Source: Antedon mediterranea (Eukaryota; Echinodermata; Crinoidea; Comatulida; Antedonidae). From it: DNA of 60,000 nucleotides. Below the pieces are notes generated by a model. It was given only the letters and a program-made list of their open reading frames with translations. It was not told the origin of the DNA and did not search any database. The stretch is from NCBI RefSeq assembly GCF_964355755.1, contig NC_092673.1, positions 25,179,001 through 25,239,000 on the forward strand. The letters run 5' to 3'. The translations under genes were made by a program, and so were the position numbers. Shown here piece after piece: positions 1-13,427 of this stretch; the first letter of the stretch is position 1, and each line of letters opens with the position of its first letter.

Positions 1-171
1 AAGTTTTCAGAAGTAAAAAGTAGAAAACATGTTTATTTGTTATTAATTAGAACTCTTTAAAGTGATTATCAATTACAGTATCTTAACACTTTTGCGTTTT
101 GTCAGTTTTTCAAAATACATTAAACAAATTTAACTTGTGTAATTTTGGGTTGCTTTTGATATTGTTTTCAG

Positions 172-3136
172 TTGTAGAGGAAGTTCTTTTGCGAGAACAC
201 GAGTTACGCAAATGCAAACTTACGGTTAAACGTCCTTGTAAAATGATCTATCATAGAGAAGGAAAAGGATTGTCAATAGTTACTGCTGATTTTGAAAGTG
301 AACCAGCTTCTCTAAAGGATGAAGATGATGCACATATTCTTGTCACCTTTGATGAAGAAAAGATTTTGGAGGAAACACTTTTATTGTACTTTGAGAGTGA
401 AAAATATTCTGGTGGTGGAGCCATTTCAAAATCAAATTTATATCTACCAGGAAATCTAATAATAAAATTCAGCAATATTGGAGGTAGTATTTATTTTTAT
501 TACGGCACATGTGAAAGCATTTTTTCCTATAAAGTATTTTGGTTATAAATTCTTTACATTTTTAATAAAATGAATGTTACAAATTGATTCTTATTTGAAA
601 TTGTATTTATTGTATTAAAAGTAGTCCAATTTATTTTACAAATTAGTGGCAAAGAGAGTGTGCATGAGCCAGTCACATATTTGTCAAGGGCAACATTTAG
701 ATGTTTCACTAGTTGAGGAAAATCATCCCTCACCTAACACTGTTGAAGTGAGTGGTTTTCCTCCTATGATTGCGGAAGAAACTCTTGAGATGTATTTTGA
801 GAACACAAAGCGATCAGGTGGAGGAAGTATAGTGTCTTCTAAATTGAGTGAAGATGAAAGTAAATGTATTGTAACATTTGAAAATGAACAAAGTAAGTAT
901 ATACACCGTTTATTCAAATTTTTAGTAAACCTTTTTTAAAAAGATTTATCAATGTGATTAATTATGCCTAAAGCATGCAAATATTGTTTTATAAAAATAC
1001 TGATGATTGTGTACCCTTGCCTTTCTAGCTTATGATTTTATACAATGCTTATGTTCAGGGTTGAAAATAGGAGAAGTTAGACATCATCAAGAAAGTTTTT
1101 TGGCCAAAAATGCTCAATTCATGAATATAAATGAGTAAATGAAATTATTTTTTAAAATGCTTAAAAAGTGATATTGTTTACATTTCAGTTGTGAAAAGAG
1201 TTCTTGCACGTAATCACAAGATACAAAAGTGTCCTCTTGTTGTAAAACGGCCTAATAAAAAGTGGAAGTTTAAGGATAGTGTGGATAAGTCAGTACTTGA
1301 AGTACATGGAGCTGATGAAAACGTTGACACAGAACTTATACAAATGTATTTTGAATCCTCAAAATCAGGTGGTAATGGTTCAGAGATTAAGGCTGAGTAC
1401 CATGAAGATAGAAAAGTTTGGAAAATCAGGTTTTCAAATTCTGAAGGTAAATTCTTTCATAATACGAACTGATCTGGTAAAATGTAGCTTAAACTTGCAA
1501 AACAGTTGTTAAATTTATAATATATACCATTTAGACATACTGTAGCTTTATGTTGTGTATGTATTAAGAGTTTCTTATTCTAATATACATGTTTTATTGT
1601 TGAAGAATATACCTTTAAATACCTAATTATTCTGGCTCAAAGCACTTCACTTCTACTTTAAAAATTCTATCAAAAAATATATACAGCTTATAGATTATTC
1701 TATTGACATGACAAATTTTTTCCCTATCATTTATTATACAGTATACTGTAGAATATACATTCACATTTTAATTATATTGGTTTTAGTTGCTGATAGTGTC
1801 TTGAAAAAATCTCATAAATTGGGAAAGAAAGATATAAAAGTTCTGAGGCCACAACTAAAAAGGAAGATTTTTATCAACAAGTCGAATGCTAAGAAAGCAA
1901 AAAAACTGGAAGAAGAAACTATTCCATTGGTAGTGGAGAACGTGGACGAATCTTCAATATCTGAAGATCATTTGAAATTGTACTTTGAGAACAAGAAGAA
2001 ATCTTGTGGAGGACCAATTGCTTTCATGCAGAAAGTTCATTCCAAATGGATCATACATTTTCAAAAGAATGGAGGTACACATTTACATGTTATTTTATGT
2101 CTGCTTTAATCATGAAAACGTTATACTTTAAAATATTGAGTTTTAATTGTAAATAAGAGATATTTGAGTTATTTGACAATTGGTTTTATTACTTACATTC
2201 TAAGAACCATAAACATGTAGTTTAAAATATCAAATATGCTATGATCAGAAAACGTTTTGCTTAATGCCAAAATTCATAGCCTGTGAAATGTGAGTAGTTT
2301 CTGTACTTGTAAAGGTCTGTGAAACAAAATATTGTAGAGGCTTTCTGTGTGTTCTGTATATTTTTAAAAATCAAGATCAAGCCCATATACTATCTAATTG
2401 TTACGTTTAGTTTTGTATTACATATATATTTTTAGTTGCTGAGGCAGTGGTTGAACAAAAATATCATGAGGTGTCTCGAACAAGATTGACAGTCAGACTT
2501 GGAGTGAAGCAAGTTAAAAGACCTATCAAAAAGAATTGTTTATTGATTACTGATCTTCCAAAACGATTAAATGATGAAATGTTTGATCTCTATTTGGAAA
2601 AAGTGACTTCAATGAATAACCCAACAGTCAAGTTTGGAAAAGATCCCACAAAAGCTATGGTGACTTACGCAGACCCTATTAATGGTAATGAATTATTTAG
2701 CTGATTAATTTAATTTTTTTTTTTTTATAATTAGTACTACAATTCAACAATTTTATTTTTATGTGTTACAGCGATGATAAAGATATAGCTTTTACTATTA
2801 GCATACGACAAACAAAGAACTGTTGGCAATAAATTTAGTAATTTGATACTTGTAAATTGGATAACACTGTTCTGAATGTATTGTTTTGTTTATATTTTTG
2901 TTATTAAACAGATATTGATAAGGTGATATTTAAAATTAAAGATGAACAACTTTCTGGTGCAGTAATTAATGCAAATAAAGTGTTTGATGTTGACACAATC
3001 GTTGTGAAGAATGTGGATAAGTCATGTACTGAGGAGATGCTGAAACTTTATTTTGAAAATTCTAGTAGAAGTGGTGGAGGACCAATTCTAGATACAAATC
3101 TGGAAAAAGGAACAATACAATTTGCAGACTACAAAG
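172..3136 (+). other. Copy 1: array of RRM-like modules, one per exon
   Basis: Six consecutive exons each encode one module of about 75-105 residues. Five contain the family signature (L.(M/L)YFE..(K/R).(S)GG), as in LYFESEKYSGGG in the first and YFENKKKSCGGP in the fourth. The fifth module (2436-2684) is degenerate: it keeps LPKRLNDEMFDLYLEK but lacks the GGG loop. All six exons start and end in phase 1, so any one can be lost or duplicated without changing frame. Vertebrate PARP14 and PARP10 carry RRMs with this signature at the N terminus, but fewer. They probably bind RNA or ADP-ribosylated partners, or mediate self-association; the sequence does not say which. Confidence 0.85.
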
Positions 3137-6100
3137 GTATGGAATGTGGAAGATTATTTCAATCTTATTGCACCAAATATTAAAAAAAAGAGTGATACAT
3201 GTGGAAACATGCAAGAAAACATATATTTAGTTCTAATATCTGAATAAAATGGACAAACTAAAGTGAAATGATATTCATCTTCAATTGATTGTAAAGCACA
3301 TAATTTTCATAATTTTTTATTTCTATTTATACAATTCCATCTTCCTTTCTTAATTCCTAATTATAATATTCCTAGTCTTATCTTAGTCATAATTTGTCTA
3401 TGTTTGTAAATAAATACATCAGTATGTAAAACTTTAACATATTGTTAACATACATGTATTTAACTTAAAAATAATTAACAATTGAACCATGTTTTATTAT
3501 TATTTATTGTATTTTTTTAAATGTTGGGATTTTTTATATTTTTTATTTCATGATAAAACAGAGAAATAACATAATGAACTTTTTATTGTTTTACATTGAT
3601 TTCAGTTGTAAAGTCAGTCTGTAAAAGAAAACACACACTTCACAAAAGAGATCTGGAAATTTGTTTATGCTATGATGAAATTGGTGAAGTTGTGTCAGAT
3701 GGTTGTCAATGGACACCAGATCCAGTTTGTGTCAAGGATGATCCTTATCTTTTGACCTTTGCTTCTAAGAAACAAGAATTCATGAATGAACTATCCGCTG
3801 CTGGAATACAGATGGAGTTTATTCAAGCTTCTCCTGATGTTGTAAACTTAAGTGTTGATGCTGCATTCGACATTAAAAATATTCATGATTGGGATGACTA
3901 TGCTACAAGCACTTTCAAACGCCTCTGTGACCAGTTTGATATAAAGTGGTTGAATATTGGAGATGAATGCTTTGAAGATTTCCAGCCATACGTTGAAAAG
4001 GCAGAGATGGAAGGTGTGGAATTGCAACTACATGACTCATCACCATCCCTGATAATTGTAGGAGTAAGGCATATTGTTAAGGATGTTTTGTGTGAACTTT
4101 CAAAACAACTTGATGTTATGAATGAAGACATCAAGAGAAAAAAGAACATTGTAGAAAGACCTGAAAAGTTTGGAGATGAAAAAATCAAAAAAATCCGATT
4201 GCTTGATTTTGAAGTAACTGCTAAAAGTAAATTTGGAGTAGATTTTGTAGTTGATGACGATAGCAGTACAGTCATTTTTAAGGGACTTCCTGGTGACATA
4301 GATTCGGCATCTTTGTATCTTTACAGAGATCTGGAGAACATTGTTGAAGTATCTTTTCCATGTGAAGCTGAAATTTCAAAATTTCTATTAAAATTCTATG
4401 ATGATGTCATACGTGTAGAAAGGGAAGATAATCATTTCCCCATTGAATATATTATTGAGGAAAACCGTGTAAAAGTATATTCAACTTCTCTTGACCATGC
4501 CAAGGCTGCAAGATCATCCATTAAGAAAATGATAAAAAACCAGAAGTATCAACTTTCAACTGATAAAGTTAAAGTAATGAAATTAGATGAAGGCAAAGCA
4601 TTACTTGAATCTTTCAAAGCACTAGAATTGGTGACAGTTGGAATATCTCAAGTAAAGGGTGAATCCTGCATCATGATTACAGGATTTGACATGGTTGTCA
4701 GTCAAGTTATAAGTAAATTGGATGAATTTATACTCACCAACCAGATATTAGAGAAAAAACAAGCTGTAGACAAAGGAGTAGTCCTGTTATTAGAAAACCA
4801 TCATTCACAAGAAATTAGTACTCTAGAAAAAGTTCTGGAAGCATTTTCTGTGAAGTTAACAACTAAAGGAGACATTGGTTGTATCATAATCAGAGGTAGT
4901 CGTAGTGGTATTGATAAAGCTACTGAAGAAATAATAGCCTTTGAAAGGAAGGTCCAGACAGGCAAACATTTGATATCTCAACCAGGTATGGCAAGTTATT
5001 TTAAAGAAGAGAAAGGAAGAAGGGCTTTAAAGTCTGTGGAAAATATGTTTAAATGTATTATAGAGGTTGATGGCAAGTTTACAAGCAGTGAATCAATGCA
5101 AGTACTGTTACGACACAGGTTGCAAAGAGGAGTTGAGTTGACTATATGCAAAGCAGATATGACTGAAATGAATGTTGATGTTATTGTGAATGCTGCCAAT
5201 GAACAACTTCAGCATGTTGGTGGATTAGCTAAAGCTATTGTTGATGCAGGTATATAAAAATAATCCACTAAAAAGTGTATGTATATACATTATATTATAT
5301 CAAGATAGAAATGTTGAAAAATATGCTATTTTTATATGCATCTGGAAATTATTTTGTACATTGACTGTATATCTGTTTATTATTATTATTTGTTTAGGAG
5401 GAAAAGAAATACAGATAGAAAGTAATAAGATAATTGCAGCTCGTGGTCGAGTGGTTCTGTCGGGAGAGGTTGTCGTAACTGATGCTGGTAAACTTCCATG
5501 CAAAAAGGTTATTCACACTGTAGGTCCAAAGTATAACCCACACCAGTCGAATTTGAAAATTTTGCTCAGGAAGTCAGTGTCTGGTGCCTATGAAGAAGCA
5601 GATAAAAGTAGATTCAATTCTATTGCGTTGTCGGCCATTAGTTCTGGGATATATGGCTACCCTTTAGCACCATGTACACAGGAAATCTTAGAAGCAACTA
5701 AAGAGTATTTTAAAGATAATCCTAGATCAACACTACAGCACGTGTACTTTGTAAGTGTTGATATTAAGGTTTGCAAAGCCTTTGAATCAGCTACGAAAAG
5801 TGTCTTCAAAGTTATGCAGGACGAAGAAGATGACATTTTAATGGTTGAAGATTATGATGATTTTGTTGGCCTTGCGGCAGCTTCTGCCATACCAATTAGT
5901 TCAAATTCTGGACTGAAGATAAGTAATGATGTAGTAACAACGAAAGAAGGCTTTAATATTAAGCTAATCAAGGGAAAAATTGAAGATTCTAGGGTATGAT
6001 TTTCTTCCATTTCCATAATTCACTTGCACACAACTCCAATTATTGCACTCACTAAGTATTAAAAATGTATTAATTATAGATACCATAAATTTATTTCTTT

Positions 6101-9100
6101 AGGTGGATATCATTGTAAATACAACTTCAAGGGATCTTAATCTAAACAATGGTAATGTTTCTAATGCTCTCCTTCAAGCGGCAGGTGCCCAACTTCAACA
6201 GGAGTGTGATGTTATTAGAGCTACTACAGGAAATATTCCATTACACAAATTTGTTGAAACAGGTCCTGCTGCTTTGAAATGTCGGAAAATATTCCACACA
6301 GCATCACAAAATTATCAAGGACCAACCTCAATGCAGGTTTGCTATTGTACCAAAATGACTTCTTGTTTTTATCCTAATTTTTAAAATTAAATCAATTTAC
6401 CAGTTTCTGATTAATGTGTTTTTACAGCACAGAGATTCTATATAATATTAATTATACACATTGTATAGTAGTCATCAAGATTTGTAATAGACAATTTTGG
6501 AATTACTGGAATTTTTTATATTGCTTTTTTCAGAATATAAAAATTCTTCTTAAAACGATTTTGTCATCGGCATCTAACATGAGGTCAATTGCCATTCCTG
6601 CACTAGGGACTGGAAATCTACAGTATCCAGCTGATCAAGTGGCCAAAGTCATGTATGAGGAAGCTATAGACTTTAGTGCAAATTATCCTCAAAGCAATCT
6701 GAAGGAAATACATTTTGTGGTCTATTACAAAGATACCAGAACTATTCAGGTTTGTGAATTTTTTTCACATTTATTTTATGTTTAATAATGCAAACCTACA
6801 GTAAGTGCTGTTTCAGCGGCATGATTTCACAATATGTCTATATAAAAGTTATGCTTGCATAATGCTTGTTTGTATAATTATCTTGTCTTACCTTCTTTTC
6901 AGGCATTTGACTCCGAGAAAAACAATTTAAAATATCCAGCAATAGAAGAAGAAAAAAAACTAAAAAAACCACGACAATTGGAAGAAAATTCTGAAAATAG
7001 AAGTAGGTGTATCTTCGTTTTAAAACTTCAATTATAAAAAAATAATTGCTATATTTTTTTACACATTTTACAATTATTAATTTATTCCAGTATCAATCAA
7101 AATAATTGCTGTCAACATTTGTCATATAAATTACTATTGCTAATATTTACTTCTAGAAATGTTAAAGATTTGCTTTTCATTTATGAACAAATTAATCATT
7201 GAATAGTCCATTACATAATTAATATACTATTAGAAAGATAGATTGATTGAAAATACAGATAGATAGATAATATCAGGAAACATACCTCACTTTGTATTAA
7301 TTATTAAAAGTTCTACAAATAATTGTAACACAGTGTACCAAGTTAACTGGAGACAACCTGTAGCTGACCACCTTGCAACCTCATCACCATATAAACATTT
7401 TAGGCGGCTGAGTCCACTTCAGGCAGAGATGGACATTGGATGTGTAACTGTGAGAATTGAACAAGGAGATATAACAGCTTGTGATGCAGATTCTATTGTC
7501 AATTTAACCTCAAGTGCTTTTGATTTGCGTGCTGGTAAGTCTTTCTACAAAACATATATTGAATGAACATCAGTAGTATAGTATATCATCATTGTTGCTT
7601 TCACTTTTAACTTTATTACTTTATTTTAGTCATCATCGACTACAGTATACGCTAGTATAAAGTTTATTTCCAAGTGGGAAAATTGTGATACACTATAATT
7701 AGGGCTACAGATGATTTTCGTTCCATTTACTTTTCTAAAACCATTTAAGTGATTTTCCCTTTTTTAATTTTCAGGCGCTGTCTCAAGTGCAATTCTTAAA
7801 GCAGGGGGAAGAGCCATTCAAACAGAATGTACAAACAACAAGAAATGTAAGATTCCCTTATTCTCATTTAAAATTTTTAAAATTTAATTATTAATTTTCA
7901 TATTTAAACAAGTTTGATGACAATGAGAACAACCAACTAAAACATCAAATTTAATATAAATTTGTATATTTTGATACTTTACAAAACCTGACAATAATAG
8001 AAAAAAATATCTAATTTTAAAATTATACACCTGTTTAACATGTTAAAGGACATCATTTGGCTATGTTATTATGAACAATCTACAATTTTGAAGTGTACTA
8101 TCTTATGTTATATTAAAAAAGTCTTTACTTTCTCAGCTCGCTCAGAAGAGGTGTGGACAGGTTCAGGTAGCCTAAGCTGTGGTGCAATTTGTCACCTTCC
8201 TATGCCTAACAGCCTAAGTCAGCTTAAAGCAATGTTAGTCAGAATAATGGCAACAGCTAACAATTGGAAGAATGATACAATGGCATTTCCAGCTATTGGT
8301 ACAGGTAATAACATTATTTTACTATATTGGAAGATTTTGGGAGAATTTAAGTATTTACAGTACTTCTTACTAAAAAAAGGATGAACGTTTTGGTAAAGAA
8401 GTAGATTAAGGAACAAAGAATGCGATGTGAAGTTTGTTATCTTTATCCAAACACTTGTTATAGCATATAGTGTGTTTTGATCTGTCTGATGTTAAATATA
8501 TGTTTGTTTTCTTTATTTTTCTGAGGTTTTGACATGCATATTGCATTTGTTAATTTGTTATTGTAGGAAACATTGGACATTCGCCTAAAGAAGCAGCTAC
8601 ATTTCTTTTCGACTGCATCCTAAAATTTTCAAAGAAAGAAAATCCAGGCTACTTAAAGAAGATCTTGATCATTGTGTTTGAGATACCTATGACTTCAGAA
8701 TTTATTTCTACTATGGAAGCTATCCAGGGACAACAGCCTCACCACAAAGGTTTTCTTCAGAGAGGTTTTGGTAATAATCAATTTATACAATTTTTTACAG
8801 ACCAATTTTCTCTAGACACTGAAACACTACATTGAACATTTTTTTAAACAAACTGGTAAATGAATAACTTGGTAAGTATAATAGATATTATTAATAAAAT
8901 AATATTCCTGTCTACACATAAGATAAATCATTACTTTTATTTTTATGATTCAAGATTATATGATGGCAAAGGTACGAGGGACAGAGGAGGAAGCAACTGC
9001 TGATGCTTCTACTAGCCCACAAATTGCCTTAAAAATTCTATCACTAGATGAGGAGGGGATAAAAGGAGCAAAAAGTAAAATACAATCAATAATTGCCGAG

Positions 9101-11764
9101 GAAATGACACAAAAGGTTTGTTTACAATTCAGAATGTTATGCTATTGGTGATTAAATAAATTATATATGTACTGTACAGGGCATCATCTAAATCTTATTA
9201 GATTGTTTAGTATTAGAATCAGAAATGTGGGTTTCCAACATGCAAGCTCCGCCCATATGCACGTGCGTTAGTACCTTAGTTACCTTAAATACTGCGCCAA
9301 GATGAATAATAATCGAAGGGTATTAAAACATGGAAGAATAAACACATTTCAGAATAATAAAAAACAAAGTGGTAAATGTAAAGTTATGTTTTTTAAAGCC
9401 AAGTTTAAAAATGTCTGCACCTAGGATATGCCTCCATGCATTAAGCCTTCCATCTTAAAGCGAAATCAAAACAAACAAGTATGTTAACCCAACTGTATGC
9501 TGTTATGCAAATTAATTATACATTGTATACACTTACACAAAATAAATGTTTACTCTATCCTTTTTCTCATTAGTAGTATATTTTATAAGTGTAATGAGAA
9601 CTTTGAATGTACATACTTTTTTTTCTTTTATTGAAGATTTTACAGAAAGAAATCTTCAGCCGATTTACTCCACAACAGATTGCTAAGTTAAACAAGATTG
9701 CTGGAAAATATGAGGTATGAAGTTTTTTTTTTTTGCAATTCCACACACCACCCTATCAAGTTGGAGGATATTTTGCCCATATAGTGAATATTCAAACCTT
9801 TTGCTTTTACTTACATTAAAAAAACACATATTTTTATCTCTAAATTTTATGCTTTAGGTTGATATTAACGCCCGAAACATCAAATCAAACACCATTGAAT
9901 TGAAAGGCAGGCCTGTTAATGTAATGGATGCTCAACAAGCCATATTTGATTTAACTGATAAAATACATGAAGCAGAAAAAGAAGAAAAAGAAAAGCAGTT
10001 AATTTTAAAAGATGTGAAGTGGTTCTACACAGGCGTTAGTAATGACATGGTGGAATTTGATGGAGATATTACAGTTTTGCTTGAAAAAGCCTACAAAAAC
10101 AAAGAGAAGTATGTAACGTATACTGCAAGTAATAATCACAAATACAAGGTGAACCTCAGGGATATGGAAGAAAGTGATTTAACAATGAAGAAAACCTACC
10201 TGGTTTTTCGTAATGATTTAAAAGGTATGGTTCTGTATACATATTTGGAATCATAAGACCAGCAATTTTATCTAAATTTAAACCAAATTGCATTTTATTG
10301 TGCTATTAAATAATCATGGCAGAGGAAGTTGAAATAAAATATTAAAAATGTAATCACAAAAAAGTTGGACCTAATTTAAAATAAAGCAAATTAAATGGCC
10401 CCAAAAAGGAAATGTGACAATGGGCTTTGAACCAGGATTTAGCTGTTATAATTATAAATATAATAATAATAATAATAGATGGCAAAAACATTAAGTTTAC
10501 ATTATCGGCAATACCGAGGTTAAATGCAAAATCAAACAAAAAGATATTAAACTTTGATGTTAAAGATAAAATTATTGATTTATGAGTTTTTATCCTATCA
10601 TAGCTGTATTGAGTCTTCCTTCTCATTGGAGTCCAATGAAGAAAAATGAGCAACTCAAAGTAGAAGATCTTTTGCAAGGTAGTAGCCAATATAAAAGTGT
10701 TGAGAGTAAGTTTACTACTGCATTGGCAAACCAGTTTCAACTACAGTCTATCATCAAGGTTTGTACGTTTATGAACTATTTTAAAAGTGGGCCTTTTTAA
10801 ATTTTGGTTTTCTTTCATCAGCATTTAAAATAATTTCCTCTCTTTCCAATAGTATTATAATGTTGCATGTTCTCTTCAATGTTTAAAATATGTATTTTAT
10901 TCTTTTATGTTTATTATTATTTATTTTTTTTAAAAGAAATATTTTTTTAATTTATTGAAACAAACTTTATATACAAACACAGAAGGGTATTGTGACTTAA
11001 CTGATTTTACAATGGCTTATGGCATATTTTTTTCTGCAGAGTTGTTACCTGTTTAACAGCATTAACTGTTATAAACATATCTACCATAATTTCATTAGTA
11101 ATATTTCTTTTGTTATAGATAAGTCGCATTCAGAATATTGAGTTGTGGAAACAATATGCTGCTAAAAAAGAAACTTTTGAAAAGACCATGCCTGGTAAAT
11201 CAGTTGAACAAATGCTGTACCATGGCACTGATGAAGGATCTGTTGACAAGATCTACAATGGAGGTTTTAACAGAAGCTATGCTGGAAAAAATGGTAGTTT
11301 AAAAAATTGACATCCTAGTAGATTTAATAATAAATTTATAAAATTGTTTGTAACAATGCACATTAATCTGTTTATTATTGAGCATATGTTCTATTTACAC
11401 TTTCAGTCACTTTTGCCCCGATTTTGAGTTGGTTTTGTTGTCATTATTCTCAGTACAATTTTGTATTAATCCCTACTTTATTATTTTAACAATCATTTCA
11501 GCGGCTGCTTATGGGCAAGGAACTTACTTTGCTGCCATTGCAGGTTATTCTGCCCAAACACAATATTCTCGACCAAATGCAAGAGGAGAAAAACACATCT
11601 TCCTGTGCAATGTGCTTGTAGGTAATTGTGGAAAAGGACAAGGTGGCCTGTTGGCACCACCACAAGGCTTTCACAGTGTTGGAGATAACACTACCAACCC
11701 GTCAATTGTTGTCATATTCAACGATGTTCAAGCCTATCCTAGTTATCTTATTAAATTTAATTAG
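172..11764 (+). CDS. PARP14-like: PARP14-like macroPARP, copy 1 (5'-truncated by window edge)
   Basis: Spliced gene. Exons read by eye from GT-AG borders and frame: 172-483, 647-892, 1189-1446, 1787-2074, 2436-2684, 2912-3136, 3606-5249, 5398-5993, 6103-6336, 6534-6749, 6903-7002, 7334-7534, 7775-7846, 8137-8304, 8567-8770, 8955-9115, 9637-9714, 9858-10224, 10604-10758, 11119-11293, 11502-11764 (TAG). They total 6,212 nt, which closes in frame as 2,069 codons plus stop once the first two bases are assigned to a codon begun upstream. Domain order is RRM-like array, KH-like array, three macro domains, KH-like linker, WWE, ART. The first visible exon is phase 1 and matches exon 5 of copy 2, so about four 5' exons lie outside the window. 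The family mono-ADP-ribosylates proteins and nucleic acids in cytosol and nucleus; vertebrate members act in interferon and antiviral responses. No frameshift or internal stop was seen. Exon edges are inferred without transcript data. Confidence 0.92.
3606..5130 (+). other. Copy 1: KH-like repeat region in one giant exon
   Basis: The exon 3606-5249 is 1,644 nt, far larger than its neighbours. After a degenerate RRM-like start, I count about five KH-like repeats ending in amphipathic helices. Landmarks are FKRLCDQFDIKW, FEVTAKSKFGVDF, FYDDVIRV, LESFKALELVTV and LEKVLEAFSVKL, each followed by a short beta segment and a helix. PARP14 has a comparable KH series between RRMs and macro domains. No canonical GXXG RNA-binding loop is obvious in most repeats, so they may be structural. 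The 3' end of this exon begins macro domain 1. Confidence 0.75.
5119..5825 (+). other. Copy 1: macro domain 1 (canonical ADP-ribose pocket)
   Basis: Split between exons 3606-5249 and 5398-5993 with a phase 1 intron. It contains VDVIVNAAN, then GGLAKAIVDAGG (the glycine loop next to the distal ribose), and ISSGIYGYP (the phosphate loop). These are the standard ADP-ribose-binding signatures. In PARP14 and PARP9 the first macro domain is the one reported to have hydrolase activity; here the NAAN asparagine and the double glycine are kept, which is compatible with binding and possible hydrolysis. An acidic tail (DEEDD) follows. Confidence 0.88.
5908..6935 (+). other. Copy 1: macro domain 2 (NAAN replaced)
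   Basis: Spread over exons 5398-5993 (end), 6103-6336, 6534-6749 and 6903-7002, joined in phase 0. It has LIKGKIEDS and VDIIVNTTS where macro 1 has NAAN, then the glycine-poor turn NNGNVSNALL. The phosphate loop IPALGTGNLQYPA is canonical. It most likely binds ADP-ribose without hydrolysing it, as reported for the second and third macro domains of vertebrate PARP14. That assignment rests on family knowledge. Confidence 0.85.
7334..8770 (+). other. Copy 1: macro domain 3
   Basis: Exons 7334-7534, 7775-7846 (only 72 nt), 8137-8304 and 8567-8770. It has VRIEQGDIT, ADSIVNLTSS (NAAN replaced), a small AGAVSSAILKAGG turn, and the phosphate loop FPAIGTGNIG, which crosses the phase 1 junction between 8304 and 8567. 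Reader function is likely. The tiny 72 nt exon and the split through the nucleotide loop recur exactly in copy 2. Confidence 0.85.
8955..10224 (+). other. Copy 1: KH-like linker and WWE domain
   Basis: Exons 8955-9115 and 9637-9714 (78 nt) plus the start of 9858-10224 form a KH-like unit (LKILSLDEEGIKGAKSKIQS then VDINARNIKSNTIELKG). A charged helix follows (HEAEKEEKEKQLILK), then a WWE domain from about 10011: VKWFYTGVSNDMVEFD, and later YTASNNHKYKVNL. WWE domains bind iso-ADP-ribose or help protein contacts. Here the second tryptophan is replaced by F/Y, as in other PARP14-type WWE domains. The phase 1 exit at 10224 leads into the ART exons. Confidence 0.82.
10604..11764 (+). other. Copy 1: C-terminal ADP-ribosyltransferase catalytic domain
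   Basis: Exons 10604-10758, 11119-11293 and 11502-11764. The NAD-binding histidine sits in LYHGTDEG (codon 11221-11223), the tyrosine in GTYFA (codon 11525-11527), and the third triad position is isoleucine in NPSIVVIF, followed by the conserved QAYPSYLI tail. An H-Y-I triad lacks the glutamate of polymerising PARPs, so mono-ADP-ribosylation is predicted. The domain ends two residues after the family's usual C-terminal YLI.F motif, with TAG at 11762-11764. Confidence 0.9.
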
Positions 11765-13427
11765 ACCAAAATATCAATTACTTTAAGTAGATTAACTATT
11801 TGAATGTACAGTATAATATTAAACCCTAATAATTATAAGTAAATTCAACAATATATAGGTACAGTATAGACCTAACAAAAGTACTAACACTAAAGATAAC
11901 TTTTATTAAAAGTAAACTCAACATTACATTTAGGCCTATGAAATCACCTATAAACCTATACTTGTTGTAGTTAATAACATGAATATTATATAAACATTAA
12001 CATTATGATTACCCATATTAAATTCCTTTATTCCCATTCCTTTTCATTAGCCAATCATAGTACTATTTATATTATACCTTGATGTGTAGTAGACATATTA
12101 GTTCAGTCTATTCATTTATAGATTAGTATTGTAGTATTAGTATTCAGTAGTATTTAATTGTAAATGCTGTTTGCTGTTTATGTTTTGCAGTTATTGGAAC
12201 GTATAATATTGATTGAAAAATAATAATCTATTGGACTTTTAATATTATTAAATCATCAAGCTAAATTAAGAAAAAGTAGTTTTGTTTTACATGCAATATT
12301 AAAGCCAATTTGGAAGAACTTAAAAGAAAACAATCTTTTGTTTAGGTACATTTTTAGCTATTTTAAATCCATTGCTTTATCCTTCCTATTCAAATGATAG
12401 TTATTGATGACCTCTGTGATCTAATTGTTACGTAAATGACAGTGAATTATCAAATTTGTATCCGGTCATCGCAAAGAAATTGGTTTAAAACCACATTTTT
12501 TGCAAACATTTCCTGTTCTAAATCTAACATTTATAGTCCAATGGCTAAACGAGAATTAAAAATTCCCCCAGAGGATATAGGGCTATTATAATATAGATAT
12601 ACTGTATGGTGGTGGTTTTTTCAATTGTATCATTTATATAAGCGTAAGCATAGAATGAAACATTATTACTATTATTATGTTTTTTTATATATGTGAAGCA
12701 GGGGTATAGACTGGGGGATTTCCTTCTCCCCCTTCCCCACCAAGAGGTATAAAAGTAATTTATGAAGACCTGCAGCCTGTAGTTTTCCAAATTTTCTTAA
12801 CTGAGCCCCAACCATAGAGCGGATTCTAGATACTTATGAATTTGGTTTCAAGTCCAATTTCCAGGACCTACAGTAGCAACTCTATTTTTGAAAATGGTGG
12901 GCTTGGTTTCGTTTTATATATCAATGTAGTGCAATTTCCGGGGACCTAGCATCTCTTTTTCAAAATTGTATTGGAGATCAGCCCCAGGGGAGGGAATGTG
13001 GTGGGGAGAGGAGGAGGTTTGGTTAGTCCCGCATTTACAATATTCGCACTTCCCCCTGACAGCAACCAGCCTGTACCTCTGTGGAGAAATATTGAATAGA
13101 CGAAACATTATCTTATGAATAAAACTATATGTGAACTGTTTTTTGTTGTTGTTTGTTTTACATTATTGTTTGGTTTGGTTGGTCAAATAAATAAATGAAA
13201 TACATTAATGAAACTAGTAACAGCTACAGAAACTACAAAGCCAAGGAAGGGAACTTGCAACTGCAGAAACAGAAACTTTTTTAGCTAATTGCCTAGCATA
13301 CATATTTCTCTAGATTTTTTGGGCTACAATGCTATCTTGAGCATTTCACTAAGTTCTGCATTTCAATAAGTACACACATACGGTTTTCACTTTTGTATGT
13401 TATACCATGGAGTTCTTGTTAGAAATA
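11765..13427. other. Intergenic spacer downstream of copy 1
   Basis: No coding signal seen. It holds the 3' UTR of copy 1; a variant ATTAAA at 12298-12303 is the nearest polyadenylation-like hexamer I noticed, with low confidence. About 12740-12960 is a dispersed repeat also present near 51,180-51,260 (shared GAAGACCTGCAG followed by TTTTCTTA and GAGCCCCAAC). At 13,140-13,200 a T-rich tract leading to GGTCAAATAAATAAATG resembles the 3' tail of a non-LTR retrotransposon. Confidence 0.5.
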
